The notes beneath the pieces were generated by a model. That model saw only the letters and a list, made by a program, of their open reading frames with translations, was not told the DNA's origin and searched no databases. Below, in pieces: positions 28,610 through 36,020 of a stretch of DNA of 64,000 bases (the stretch's first letter is position 1; every line of letters starts with the position of its first letter). The DNA comes from Oopsacas minuta (Eukaryota; Porifera; Hexactinellida; Lyssacinosida; Leucopsacidae), in contig JAKMXF010000133.1 of NCBI GenBank assembly GCA_024704765.1, positions 682,001-746,000 of the forward strand, in the 5' to 3' direction. Made by a program: the position numbers and the translations under genes.

Positions 28610-30190
28610 ATGACTTTAAGTAGGAAATACATCTTATGTATGACAGGACCACTTGCTTTAATTTTACTTCATATACTTGTTAGAACTATTAGATTATTTA
28701 ATCATAGTATTTACCATCCAATGGACAGTGAATACCCACAGTATTGTGACTTACAAGCACGCATTATCAGTTTTGAAAATTTTCCAAATAACAAGATAAA
28801 TACGAACGCTCTAGCTGTAGCAGGCTTTTTCTTCTTAGGCGATGATTATGACGATACGTGTACTTGCCATTATTGTGGAGTAATGATGCATCAATGGGAA
28901 TCTGATGATGATCCTTGGGTAGAACATAAGAAGTTTAACTCTGATTGTACATTTTTGAAGTGTAGAGGAAACCTAGATACTTATGCCCAACAATATAGCT
29001 CCTCACCTGCTTCTAGACAACCTGAAATTCCATTACGCAAAAACTCGGAACATAAATTTCTACCACATCAACCATACACTGGTAGTAATCCAAATTCTAA
29101 GAGAAATTCGTATACTGAACTCAACATAATTAATCCTACACCAAACACACCAAACAAGTCTGCCCTATATTCAACAATTCAACAACAACCAGCTGTAAAA
29201 CAATTAACTCAAGAAAACCAGTCTACTGTTATTGCTATGTCTCACCATGTAACTGTGCCAAAAAGGAATTCAATAATTGAAGGACAGTCTTCAATAACCT
29301 CTACAACGGAATTTAATGGCAGCATGTTTAACTCACTTCCAATCCACAGTAGAACATACACACAACCAAATATGATAAAAAATGAACAAACTTTTAGAAA
29401 TCCTAAGAAAGCTGCTTCACAATTAAATGAAGTACCTCTTGACTATAGGAGTCGGTCACAGCCTTTTTCTTCAGAAGCACAAAAGCCAATTGGGAGAAGA
29501 AATCAACCATCAGTCCCACCATCTTCCTTTGGGAGAGAACCAGAAGGGAATATTAACAAACTTCCAACAATTCCAGAGCCCCCACAGAAAGAACCTGGGC
29601 AGATATGGAGAGGGGGCCAACCATTAACACCATCTTCCTTTGGGAGAGAACCAGAAGGGAATATTAACAAACTTCCAACAATTCCAGAGCCCCCACAGAA
29701 AGAACCTGGGCAGATATGGAGAGGGGGCCAACCATTAACACCATCTTTCATTGGGATAGAACCAAAGGAGAATCTAATTAACAAATCTACAGCAATTTCG
29801 GTACCTCCAAAGAAAGAACCTGAGCAGATATGGGGAGGGGGGCAACCATTAACACCATCTTTCATTGGGATAGAACCAAAGGAGAATCTAATTAACAAAT
29901 CTACAACAATTTCGGTACCTCCAAAGAAAGAACCTGAGCAGATATGGAGAGGGGGGCAACCATTAACTCCATCTTTCATTGGGATAGAACCAAAGGAGAA
30001 AATTTGTAACTCACTTCTAACTCAGCTAGCATCGGAAGAGGAAATATTTTACACACCGCCCGAACTGAATGAATCAGAGCAGAAAGACAAGCTACTATTC
30101 CATTCTTCAATTGAGAAAGTATCAAAGGAGGAAAATACCAAACAAACCTTCAACTATATCCACATCTCCCTCCAACTAAAACATTACTAG
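28610..30190 (+). CDS. Single-BIR protein 3 with tandem 37/38-residue repeats
   Basis: The frame gives 526 residues. The first 37 (hydrophobic, LALILLHILVRTIRLF) may be a membrane anchor or untranslated leader; the ATG at 28721 (MDSEYPQYC) would give 489 residues and align with BIR protein 2. The BIR has ligands C86, C89, H106 and C113 (full-length numbering). Residues 304-453 are four tandem units, two of 37 residues (29519-29740) and two of 38 (29741-29968), plus a partial fifth; each ends in Q-I-W-x-G-G-Q-P-L-T. Units within each pair are nearly identical in DNA. No RING or other effector domain is present. The choice of start is uncertain. Confidence 0.85.
   Translation: MTLSRKYILCMTGPLALILLHILVRTIRLFNHSIYHPMDSEYPQYCDLQARIISFENFPNNKINTNALAVAGFFFLGDDYDDTCTCHYCGVMMHQWESDDDPWVEHKKFNSDCTFLKCRGNLDTYAQQYSSSPASRQPEIPLRKNSEHKFLPHQPYTGSNPNSKRNSYTELNIINPTPNTPNKSALYSTIQQQPAVKQLTQENQSTVIAMSHHVTVPKRNSIIEGQSSITSTTEFNGSMFNSLPIHSRTYTQPNMIKNEQTFRNPKKAASQLNEVPLDYRSRSQPFSSEAQKPIGRRNQPSVPPSSFGREPEGNINKLPTIPEPPQKEPGQIWRGGQPLTPSSFGREPEGNINKLPTIPEPPQKEPGQIWRGGQPLTPSFIGIEPKENLINKSTAISVPPKKEPEQIWGGGQPLTPSFIGIEPKENLINKSTTISVPPKKEPEQIWRGGQPLTPSFIGIEPKEKICNSLLTQLASEEEIFYTPPELNESEQKDKLLFHSSIEKVSKEENTKQTFNYIHISLQLKHY
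29519..30003 (+). repeat. In-frame tandem repeat, 2 x 111 bp + 2 x 114 bp + partial
   Basis: Units start at 29519, 29630, 29741 and 29855, with a truncated fifth from 29969. Units 1 and 2 are essentially identical and begin CCATCTTCCTTTGGGAG; units 3 and 4 begin CCATCTTTCATTGGGAT. Period lengths are multiples of three, so the reading frame is preserved. Confidence 0.9.
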
Positions 30191-30661
30191 TGCATGTAAA
30201 AGCCTCTATACAGGCTAACTGACACTTTGATCTCTTTGGATATTATTTTATTTTCAACTTGTATATAACTGATCATCAACCTGCTATGTTTTACATTCCA
30301 TAGATTTGTATATTTTTATATTGTACGTATATGATATATTTTATTTGAATATATTCTGCAGAATAGTATTGAGTTCTGGCCTGTACCCAAGATTCTTAGT
30401 GATATGTTTAAACCCCTGGGGGGGGGAAGATTGGGGTGGAATATTCCATGGCGTCCAACGCCTGGACGAAGCCCTGCATACAGAGAAACCAGTTTTTTTA
30501 GGACACTTCGATAGTAGATTTAGTAATTTTACTCATTTATTATCTCAGTTGGAGGCCATGAACTTCGCGTTGAGCTGATCCCACTGCACTGTACTACTGT
30601 TTATTTTAATATTTGAAAATCAAGAATTATTTAAGTAACATAATCTTAAAATATTCATATA
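30191..30661. other. Spacer with an unassigned ORF remnant
   Basis: Downstream of BIR gene 3. On plus, about 30430-30578, a frame ending in FLGHFDSRFSNFTHLLSQL looks protein-like (amphipathic, non-AT-driven composition), but its upstream part meets a run of nine G around 30419-30427. I do not recognise it; it may be a gene remnant. Confidence 0.25.
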
Positions 30662-30892
30662 TCATGATTTCTGCTCTTTAATAGAATCCTTTCTTCTATT
30701 ATCTTCAATCTCGTCAAACTTGTCTCTGATTTCTAAAATCCTCTTTGCAATATCTCCTTCATGAACTTTCTTTCTATCTGGTTTTTCTGAAAACCCAGCA
30801 TAAGATGCGTACAGCAATGCTCCACCATAATACAAAGAAGCGCTGAATAGAACTGTTATCAATGATTTATGCAATAAATCCTGGATTAACAT
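30662..30892 (-). CDS. Small single-pass membrane protein, COX14-like
   Basis: The protein has 76 residues: DLLHKSLITVLFSASLYYGG, one membrane helix, then a highly charged tail (KRILEIRDKFDEIEDNRRK) likely to be helical. The D-x3-K-x3-T ... Y-G-G pattern resembles COX14 (C12orf62), a small inner mitochondrial membrane protein needed for COX1 maturation, but the match is short. It is longer at the C-terminus than animal COX14. It lies on the same strand as MTFMT and UTP6. The protein is likely real given its composition; the name is tentative. Confidence 0.45.
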   Translation of the reverse strand: MLIQDLLHKSLITVLFSASLYYGGALLYASYAGFSEKPDRKKVHEGDIAKRILEIRDKFDEIEDNRRKDSIKEQKS

Positions 30893-30960
30893 TGTAATTG
30901 AGCTGATGTAATACTTAAGCTAAATTTGCCTAAAGGGGAAATATTGTTAAATATTATATA

Positions 30961-31098
30961 CAGTGATTAGTGAACCTCCACAAACTGGCCTGTGGGAACG
31001 GAGTGAAAATAGAGCGAATTCCTACTGCCATACGAATGGACCTCCATAATTGGGTAGCATTTTGAGTCCCTGACACCCCGTTTGTGGAGGTTTCACTG
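30961..31098. mobile_element. pogo/Tigger-like MITE with TA duplication
   Basis: The left end CAGTGATTAGTGAACCTCCACAAAC and the reverse-complemented right end CAGTGAAACCTCCACAAACGGGG match apart from an insertion of a few bases near the left tip. It is flanked on both sides by TA (TATATA). Length is 138 bp. Confidence 0.8.
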
Positions 31099-31160
31099 TA
31101 TATATTTCGTGCGCAAAAGTTTTAAAGAAATATAAATTATTATACGCTTCATTATTAAGA

Positions 31161-32165
31161 TCAAGAAAATTTCCTAACAAAAGTAGAGTTTATAAGATAG
31201 TTCTTGTGGAACTCAAAAGCTGAAATTTTAGTCCTATACTCAATATGTAAGTCTCCAATTCCAGCCCAACCATCAACTAATTTCAAACCTAATAAACTAT
31301 TTTCCTTTATATAACACACACTCCCTAGTTCAGCACCTGGGAAAGCTACCTGTAACCTTGAAACTATTGAAGAATCCAACGGACTAATAATATTGTATAA
31401 TTTGACTCTCTTACTACCAGACTTACACCATACTCCACTTCTATCATTCAGTGCTCGCTGCATGTTATGCAGCTGCTGACACTTGCATTTGTTAAAATCA
31501 ATCTTACCAGTAGAATTGTTAATTTTAGGAGCTTTGCTACTCAACTTCTCATCAATAGAAATAGGATTCTGTTTCTTATAGTCTAAATTTGCCAAAGTAT
31601 CCATCAACAAGTTTCTACCTATTTCTGCCATGTGTAATCTTAATTCATTACTTGTCATATTCCGCGGAATTTTGATAGTTTCCTGTGACAGGACACGTCC
31701 ATGATCAAATTTACCTTTCGATATTTCCATTATAGTGAGCCCAGTTGTAGTTTCTCCATCTAGAATAGCATTTTCTATTGGAGCAGCTCCTCTCAATTTC
31801 GGTATAAGAGAACCGTGCATGTTAATAATACCATTTGGAAATGAATCAATCATCTCTGAAGGTATATAGTATCCGAAAGCTGCTACAACACCAATATCAA
31901 AGTATTTCTTTGATAGAATCATCTTACGAGTTTCCTTTTTATCCCAAAAGTGATATTTAAGATTGTGCTTATTTGAGTAGTGTAGGACTGGATTGAATGA
32001 AGGAGGCGGATGAATTCCTGCTGGAGGTCTGCCTGAGGGTGTGACTACCTCTAAGTGTTTGATAGGATATACAGACGGTGATGAAGAAGGTCTACTTAAA
32101 TTTTTGTAGAGTTCTGACAGGATTACAGCTGAGAACTTATCGCTTCCGAAAAATAAGATTCTCAT
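31161..32165 (-). CDS. MTFMT: Mitochondrial methionyl-tRNA formyltransferase
   Basis: The protein has 334 residues. MTFMT formylates Met-tRNA in mitochondria to start translation. It begins MRILFFGSDKFSAVILSEL, the N-terminal Rossmann strand. The formyl-transfer motif is NMHGSLIPKLRGAAPIENA with N115 and H117, and D154 lies in ISKGKFDHGRVLSQE. Both catalytic features of the Fmt family are therefore present. A C-terminal OB-like domain follows (CKCQQLHNMQRALNDRSGVW, then GSVCYIKENSLLGL). A cleavable targeting leader is not obvious, since the fold starts at residue 2; an upstream exon with the leader could exist but none was found. Single exon. Confidence 0.92.
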   Translation of the reverse strand: MRILFFGSDKFSAVILSELYKNLSRPSSSPSVYPIKHLEVVTPSGRPPAGIHPPPSFNPVLHYSNKHNLKYHFWDKKETRKMILSKKYFDIGVVAAFGYYIPSEMIDSFPNGIINMHGSLIPKLRGAAPIENAILDGETTTGLTIMEISKGKFDHGRVLSQETIKIPRNMTSNELRLHMAEIGRNLLMDTLANLDYKKQNPISIDEKLSSKAPKINNSTGKIDFNKCKCQQLHNMQRALNDRSGVWCKSGSKRVKLYNIISPLDSSIVSRLQVAFPGAELGSVCYIKENSLLGLKLVDGWAGIGDLHIEYRTKISAFEFHKNYLINSTFVRKFS

Positions 32166-32504
32166 TATTGATATAATATATAAATATGCTAATTAATATT
32201 TTATGAGTGATCAATTATAGAAACTGTAAGGTCAAATAATTTCCAGAAAACTCTATTAGGAATTTGAGATGGGAGATGATATCTCAGTATATCGTGAACT
32301 CTGGTTAATCGGGACAAACTCCCTGTGACAAGTTGTTAATTACAAAATCGCAATAAATTGTTTGTGTAGGCTAGGTCCCGAATTCCCAATCCCAATAAGA
32401 TTGAAAATTTGATTGATGGCTGTATGTATCTCTGGCGTGAGATAATCATAAATTGTACGTAAAAAAGCTTTGAATCTAATAGCTTCTAATAAAGAAATAC
32501 ATTT
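32166..32504. other. Spacer between MTFMT and UTP6
   Basis: About 340 bp. CAGTATATCGTGAACTCTGGTTAATCGGGAC (about 32286-32315) resembles one end of the local pogo-like elements, without a partner. Confidence 0.35.
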
Positions 32505-34301
32505 CTAACATGAAAGAGAGGCAAGTGTATATTTGTTTACGAAATCTTCAACAAATTTAGGATTTAGTGTTTTCATAGCTCGCCAATAACATTCTCCAGC
32601 TCCTGAGAAATTTTTCATCAACCTTTTTACCCTGTTATACTCTAACCAAACATCTACGCATTCATTTCCATGTGAAACTATCATCTTTTCAAATATAATA
32701 TCTATTTTATTTTCATCGATAGGTTCTTGAGTCATTTCTATTTCTGAGCAGAATAAGTAGAGCTCGATAGGCCATTTCCTGCTGCTTGCTACCAGTAGCT
32801 TTTGGTATTTTACACGGAATTCTTGTATCGGCTCATTCACTGTACTCCACCTCAATAGTTTAAGTAAAAGCTCTCCTATTGCTTTATGCTGAGATATCAG
32901 AGATAAGTTATACAGCCCGCTAATCAGTGAATTAACCTGATTAGCTGGTAGATCAGGTGTAAGATACTGTTCTAAGATAATATTCCAAATCGAGATATGA
33001 TAGAGATTAAAGTTTCTAATATTTCTTGTTGAATTTATCAGAAGTAATAACAGCTTTCGTCTCATATCTTCATTTAGTTCTCCTCCTATTGTCTCTAATA
33101 GTAGCGGCATTTCCATAATTTTATCTCCTAACTCAGATATAAACCTGTTTATTTCTTGAAAAAGACCTTCACTTCTTAGAAATCTTACATACAAAAGATG
33201 AATATTTTCCCTTGAAATGCCAGCGTTTTTTGATTTGTTGATTAATCCCATAAAAGATTGTACTCTGTCTCCATGCGTTGGATTATCTACAGATGAAATA
33301 ACTTCAAATTTAAACTTTATATATTCTTCCCATATCTCTCCGCTTGTTGGATTAATTTTGATCGCTTCCTCGAAGATCTGCTCTACTTCTGATTCACAGA
33401 CATTCAATGCAGCATCCCATTCTACCGCATGTGTATCCATGTACCGGAATACTGGTTGCATAGATAGATATAACCAAGCTACGTGATCATCAGAGAATTC
33501 TTCCTTCAGTCCTAGATAAATTAAATCCTGGAATTGTTCAGTGTCTTTGTAATCTCTTAGTAGTTGAATAAATTTATATCTAAAATCTGGATCACTTGGA
33601 ATCTGCTCTATTGCCTGATTGTATACAAGGATAGCTGCTTTATAATGCGCTTCATTAACATTGTCATTTATCTCCTCTTTTAGGAAATCAAGCTTTAGCA
33701 TAGTTTTACGCTTTTGTATTTTGTAAGTATGCAGTATTTCGAGGCGACATAACTGTAACCAGAGATGCTGGTCGTCTGGAAGCACCCTGATACCGCTGAG
33801 GAGGAGAACACGGGCAGCATGAGTGTCGCTATCAAAGGTGAGGGCTGTCCAAGCACCCAGACTCCACAGGCCTGAACATCTGGGATGTATACGTACTGCT
33901 TTAGTAATGCATTTGCTGAGACGACTGTAATGTCTCACTCGTTTGCAGAAGTCTGCGTATTGCAGCCAGATACGGAGATCAGATTTGAAGCGCCTTAAAG
34001 CCCGTGTAAATAGAATATGGATATGATTGGCTGAATAAACGAGTTTACCATAAGGGGTACTTTTGCTTCTTTCTGTGTGTAGGCTTTTTCTCTTGCTGAA
34101 TAGCATGTAGAGATAGATTTCATATTGAATGTAAGAGAGATAGTCAGCTTTTCTCGGAGGATTACGTAGTAATTTGTATTCGTAATGGCGACGCTTTTGG
34201 AAAATTTGAATAGCTTCTTGTTGGGAGCATACACCACTGGCTTCCATCGGCTCAAGGTCAGCTAAGCTGAGTTCGAGGTTGCGTTGGACAAGTTCAGCCA
34301 T
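32505..34301 (-). CDS. UTP6: UTP6, HAT-repeat subunit of the SSU processome
   Basis: The protein has 598 residues. UTP6 belongs to the UTP-B subcomplex of the small-subunit processome and acts in early 18S pre-rRNA processing in the nucleolus. The start MAELVQRNLELSLADLEPME, then KRRHYEYKLLRNPPRKADYL and YIQYEIYLYMLFSKRKS is characteristic of UTP6. HAT repeats follow: FTRALRRFKSDLRIWLQYADF, AVRIHPRCSGLWSLGAW, LLSGIRVLPDDQHLWLQLCRLE, FEEAIKINPTSGEIWEEYI. Length matches animal UTP6 (about 600). Single exon. The ATG is 67 bp from a divergently oriented tRNA-Leu gene. Confidence 0.92.
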   Translation of the reverse strand: MAELVQRNLELSLADLEPMEASGVCSQQEAIQIFQKRRHYEYKLLRNPPRKADYLSYIQYEIYLYMLFSKRKSLHTERSKSTPYGKLVYSANHIHILFTRALRRFKSDLRIWLQYADFCKRVRHYSRLSKCITKAVRIHPRCSGLWSLGAWTALTFDSDTHAARVLLLSGIRVLPDDQHLWLQLCRLEILHTYKIQKRKTMLKLDFLKEEINDNVNEAHYKAAILVYNQAIEQIPSDPDFRYKFIQLLRDYKDTEQFQDLIYLGLKEEFSDDHVAWLYLSMQPVFRYMDTHAVEWDAALNVCESEVEQIFEEAIKINPTSGEIWEEYIKFKFEVISSVDNPTHGDRVQSFMGLINKSKNAGISRENIHLLYVRFLRSEGLFQEINRFISELGDKIMEMPLLLETIGGELNEDMRRKLLLLLINSTRNIRNFNLYHISIWNIILEQYLTPDLPANQVNSLISGLYNLSLISQHKAIGELLLKLLRWSTVNEPIQEFRVKYQKLLVASSRKWPIELYLFCSEIEMTQEPIDENKIDIIFEKMIVSHGNECVDVWLEYNRVKRLMKNFSGAGECYWRAMKTLNPKFVEDFVNKYTLASLSC

Positions 34302-34368
34302 GTGAAATAGATAGATCTAGGGTTCAATTTTCACATATTAATAAAAAATCAAAGTAATTTCTATTATA

Positions 34369-34450
34369 GGTAGCGTGGCCGAGCGGTCTAAGGCGCTGGT
34401 TTTAGGCACCAGTCACTTCGGTGGCGTGGGTTCGAATCCCACCGCTGCCA
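34369..34450 (+). tRNA. trnL(UAG): tRNA-Leu (anticodon UAG)
   Basis: 82 nt fold fully as a class II tRNA: acceptor GGTAGCG/CGCTGCC, discriminator A, D-arm with GGCCGAGCGGTCTAAGGC (A box), anticodon stem CTGGT/ACCAG with loop TTTAGGC (anticodon TAG), variable arm CACTTCGGTG, and T-arm GTGGGTTCGAATCCCAC (B box). A long variable arm and A73 fit leucine. The CCA is not encoded. A T5 run at 34455-34459 is the expected Pol III terminator. Confidence 0.97.
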
Positions 34451-34454
34451 TCAC

Positions 34455-34459
34455 TTTTT
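34455..34459 (+). terminator. Pol III terminator of tRNA-Leu
   Basis: Five consecutive T residues begin 5 bp after the tRNA 3' end. Confidence 0.85.
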
Positions 34460-34733
34460 ATTCTTAGATAGAAAGAATATCTGGTTTGAATGGCTTATAG
34501 CCGCCACAGAATTTCTATTTCGTCGAGCGCTGGAGTGGAGTCTTGTATAATTTTTGGGTATTGGGGGGGGTAGGCATTTAGCAGACATGCCGAATTCCAG
34601 GAAAGTGGCATTCGGATTATTCTGGAGTGAGAAGGAATATTGGATATTGTGCACTAATTTATTATTATTATTGTATAATGCATTTTATCACACTATTCTT
34701 AGATTCTAAAGATTTCAAAACTTATATTGAATC

Positions 34734-35358
34734 GGTGTCAAGAATGGACTGATTGGTCCACAGACCTGTGTGCATGTAATCATGCAATCTCGACTTGTCG
34801 ACCACTAAGGGTGCACACTCGATTCTGAAGATAAATTATAAACATAATTTGCTCTGTGTGAGCATACTACTCGACTTATATTATATGCTCAGTCGTGAAC
34901 ATGCACTCAAGTTCCTACGAGCATTGTCTCATATCAGTCTCCTTAGCTATAAATAGCCATCCCTTCGGCGAATGTAATTAAAAATAATAATTTTCTGCTG
35001 CAAAATATCCGTGGAAATATTTGCTGAGGAACTAAGGAACACTGAGTATGTGTCACAGTGAATAGTGTTCAGTGTGAATGATGTTCCCCGAACATAATTC
35101 CCCTCTAGTGAAGTGTTCCCCCATATTCCCTAGTGAATAATGTTCTAGGAGTATTATTGAAGAGTAATATTGTTTGGGGGGAACATTATGTGCATGCTCA
35201 CAGAGTAAAGTATGTATGCACAGAGTAAAGTATGTATGCTCAGAGTAAAGTATGTATGCTCAGAGTAAAGTATGTATGCTCAGAATTGAGTGTGCAAGCT
35301 CAGTGGGTCGAGTATGCATGATCACATGTACATAGGTTCGTGGAGCATTCTTGACACC
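34734..35358. mobile_element. Foldback (long inverted repeat) element
   Basis: The left arm begins GGTGTCAAGAATG, then continues with ACCTGTGTGCATGTAATCATG, TCTCGACTTG and, from about 34812, GCACACTCGATTCTGA. The right arm, reverse-complemented, begins GGTGTCAAGAATG and continues with ACCTATGTACATGTGATCATG, ACTCGACCC and GCACACTCAATTCTGA. Arms are therefore about 100 bp and share the same order. The centre carries a 20-bp tandem repeat and repeated GAACATTATTC/GTTCCC motifs. No ORF. Confidence 0.72.
35201..35320 (+). repeat. 20-bp tandem repeat (4 near-perfect + 2 decayed units)
   Basis: The unit CAGAGTAAAGTATGTATGCT repeats at 35201, 35221, 35241 and 35261 with one variable last base. Two further units, 35281 and 35301, are diverged (CAGAATTGAGTGTGCAAGCT, CAGTGGGTCGAGTATGCATG). 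The decayed units are part of the right arm of the foldback element. Confidence 0.92.
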
Positions 35359-36020
35359 TATGATCTATCCGAATTAAAATTCTGAACTCAACTTAATAAT
35401 GTCATAAAATCCAATAAGACTGCATACTCAATCTATTGAGCTGCACACACTGCCCTTTTAGGTAGATAACAAGTAGGTGGTAAGATTTTGTAAGAACGAC
35501 CATATATTATAAATATTATTTTTAAAATAATTATCTATAGTATTGGACTGCTATGATTGATCAGGCACCATCAATAAAAAGTTATTATAAACATTAATAT
35601 GTCATAAAAGATTTGCCAATTTTTCTTACAGAAAATCTTGCGTTCCAAAGCATAGAAGTTTGCCAAATGACAATTTCCAATATTTCCAGCCAAACTTGTG
35701 CACTCAGTAAAATAGGAAGGCCTTTATTAAAGATAATATCAATGAAATTCTTGTATAATAAATATCTAGTATAACATGAGAAATAGAGAACGAAATAATG
35801 CATAAATCTAACCATTCATGCATGCTAGCAAAATTTTTACGTTACTATACTAATATATGAGGACGAATACGTATATAGTTTCAGGTAAAGAGGAAGAAAT
35901 TATGAAAATATTTCGATTTCTTGGAAGAGATATGAAATTCGTGCGAATAAAAAATGAAATGAAAAATCATGCAACTCTAAAAAAACAAATTTCTGAAATT
36001 ATAAATAATAAAGGATTGTT

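Larger units (their letters stand above)
34460..36020. other. Long spacer dominated by a foldback repeat
   Basis: No gene was found. The main structure is the inverted-repeat element at 34734-35358. A short minus-strand open frame (35594-35815) has no domain. Confidence 0.5.

Noticed and set aside
29503-29979. Minus-strand open frame of 158 codons with repeated units
   Set aside because: It is a shadow of the in-frame tandem repeat of BIR gene 3; its own repeats are only the mirror of that array.
5319-30190. Caspase-like gene and BIR genes as one apoptosis gene cluster
   Set aside because: They are separated by at least ten housekeeping genes and 17 kb; proximity alone does not support co-regulation.
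35201-35320. Possible CRISPR array
   Set aside because: Units are contiguous 20-bp tandem repeats without spacers, in a eukaryotic genome.
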